Source: Acinetobacter sp. ANC 3832
GTDB lineage: Bacteria > Pseudomonadota > Gammaproteobacteria > Pseudomonadales > Moraxellaceae
Assembly: GCF_002135415.1 (NCBI RefSeq)
Contig: NZ_NEGJ01000008.1
Coordinates: 124,002-188,001, forward strand
Length of the DNA: 64,000 nucleotides
Reading direction: 5' to 3'
The notes beneath the pieces were generated by a model, which did not search any database, was not told where the DNA came from, and was given only the letters and a program-made list of their open reading frames with translations. A program made the translations under genes and the position numbers. Shown piece after piece: positions 63,985 through 64,000 of this stretch; position 1 is the first letter of the stretch, and each line of letters opens with the position of its first letter.

Positions 63985-64000
63985 CGTCCAAAACTCCAAT

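Overview
The window looks like chromosomal DNA of an Acinetobacter species. It is AT-rich. It carries an alkane hydroxylase/regulator pair (alkM divergent from an AraC-type alkR), a complete isc operon, recA with recX downstream, and the long envelope cluster pyrH-frr-uppS-cdsA-dxr-rseP-bamA-skp-lpxD-fabZ-lpxA. The protein sequences match what I know of Acinetobacter orthologues, AlkM most clearly. Genus is an inference from protein likeness; species cannot be given.

Bases 1-6000 are accessory. A 5'-truncated ImmA/IrrE-type metallopeptidase gene overlaps a DUF4411 (PIN-like) gene, a probable toxin-antitoxin pair. Next is an exported acetamidase/formamidase-family protein behind an excellent sigma-54 promoter match. 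Then comes a small phage-like block (exported protein, DUF3820 protein, a 47-aa protein, excisionase-type HTH protein) facing a tyrosine integrase gene broken by one frameshift. Bases 6000-15000 hold small and exported proteins: a DUF2171 protein, a PliG-like lysozyme inhibitor facing a GH24 lysozyme, two universal stress proteins, a lipoprotein and an LprI-like protein. aroC and prmB lie among them.

Bases 15000-28800 are metabolic: an ABC1/UbiB-type kinase, two adjacent acyl-CoA dehydrogenases (one without the catalytic Glu), a GNAT acetyltransferase, a translationally coupled pair of a TPP enzyme and a MEKHLA protein, alkM/alkR, a PpiD-like chaperone, HU and a phasin. Bases 28800-34400 are the isc operon (iscR-iscS-iscU-iscA-hscB-hscA-fdx), with a sigma-70 promoter overlapped by an IscR type-1 box and a second box upstream. 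Bases 34400-46000 carry a membrane class III cyclase, a HIT protein, mfd, several unrecognised small genes, a DyP peroxidase, a DUF6678 gene split by an in-frame stop, a tandem GST-N protein, RraA and an NAD(P)-binding protein.

Bases 46000-52900 hold rpsT, a histidine phosphatase, cysQ, the yrfG-hslR pair, recA (with a long hairpin in its leader), recX, the 4.5S SRP RNA gene and cpoB. From 52960 to the right edge all genes lie on the minus strand and form the envelope cluster, linking UMP kinase and ribosome recycling to undecaprenyl, phospholipid and isoprenoid precursor synthesis, outer-membrane protein assembly and lipid A synthesis.

I saw no tRNA, rRNA, CRISPR array or intact insertion sequence. 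The observations most worth checking are the TPP/MEKHLA pair, the acyl-CoA dehydrogenase pair, the sigma-54-driven exported amidase, the alk operator repeat, the recA leader hairpin, the PliG/lysozyme pair and the unknown cluster at 40150-41896.
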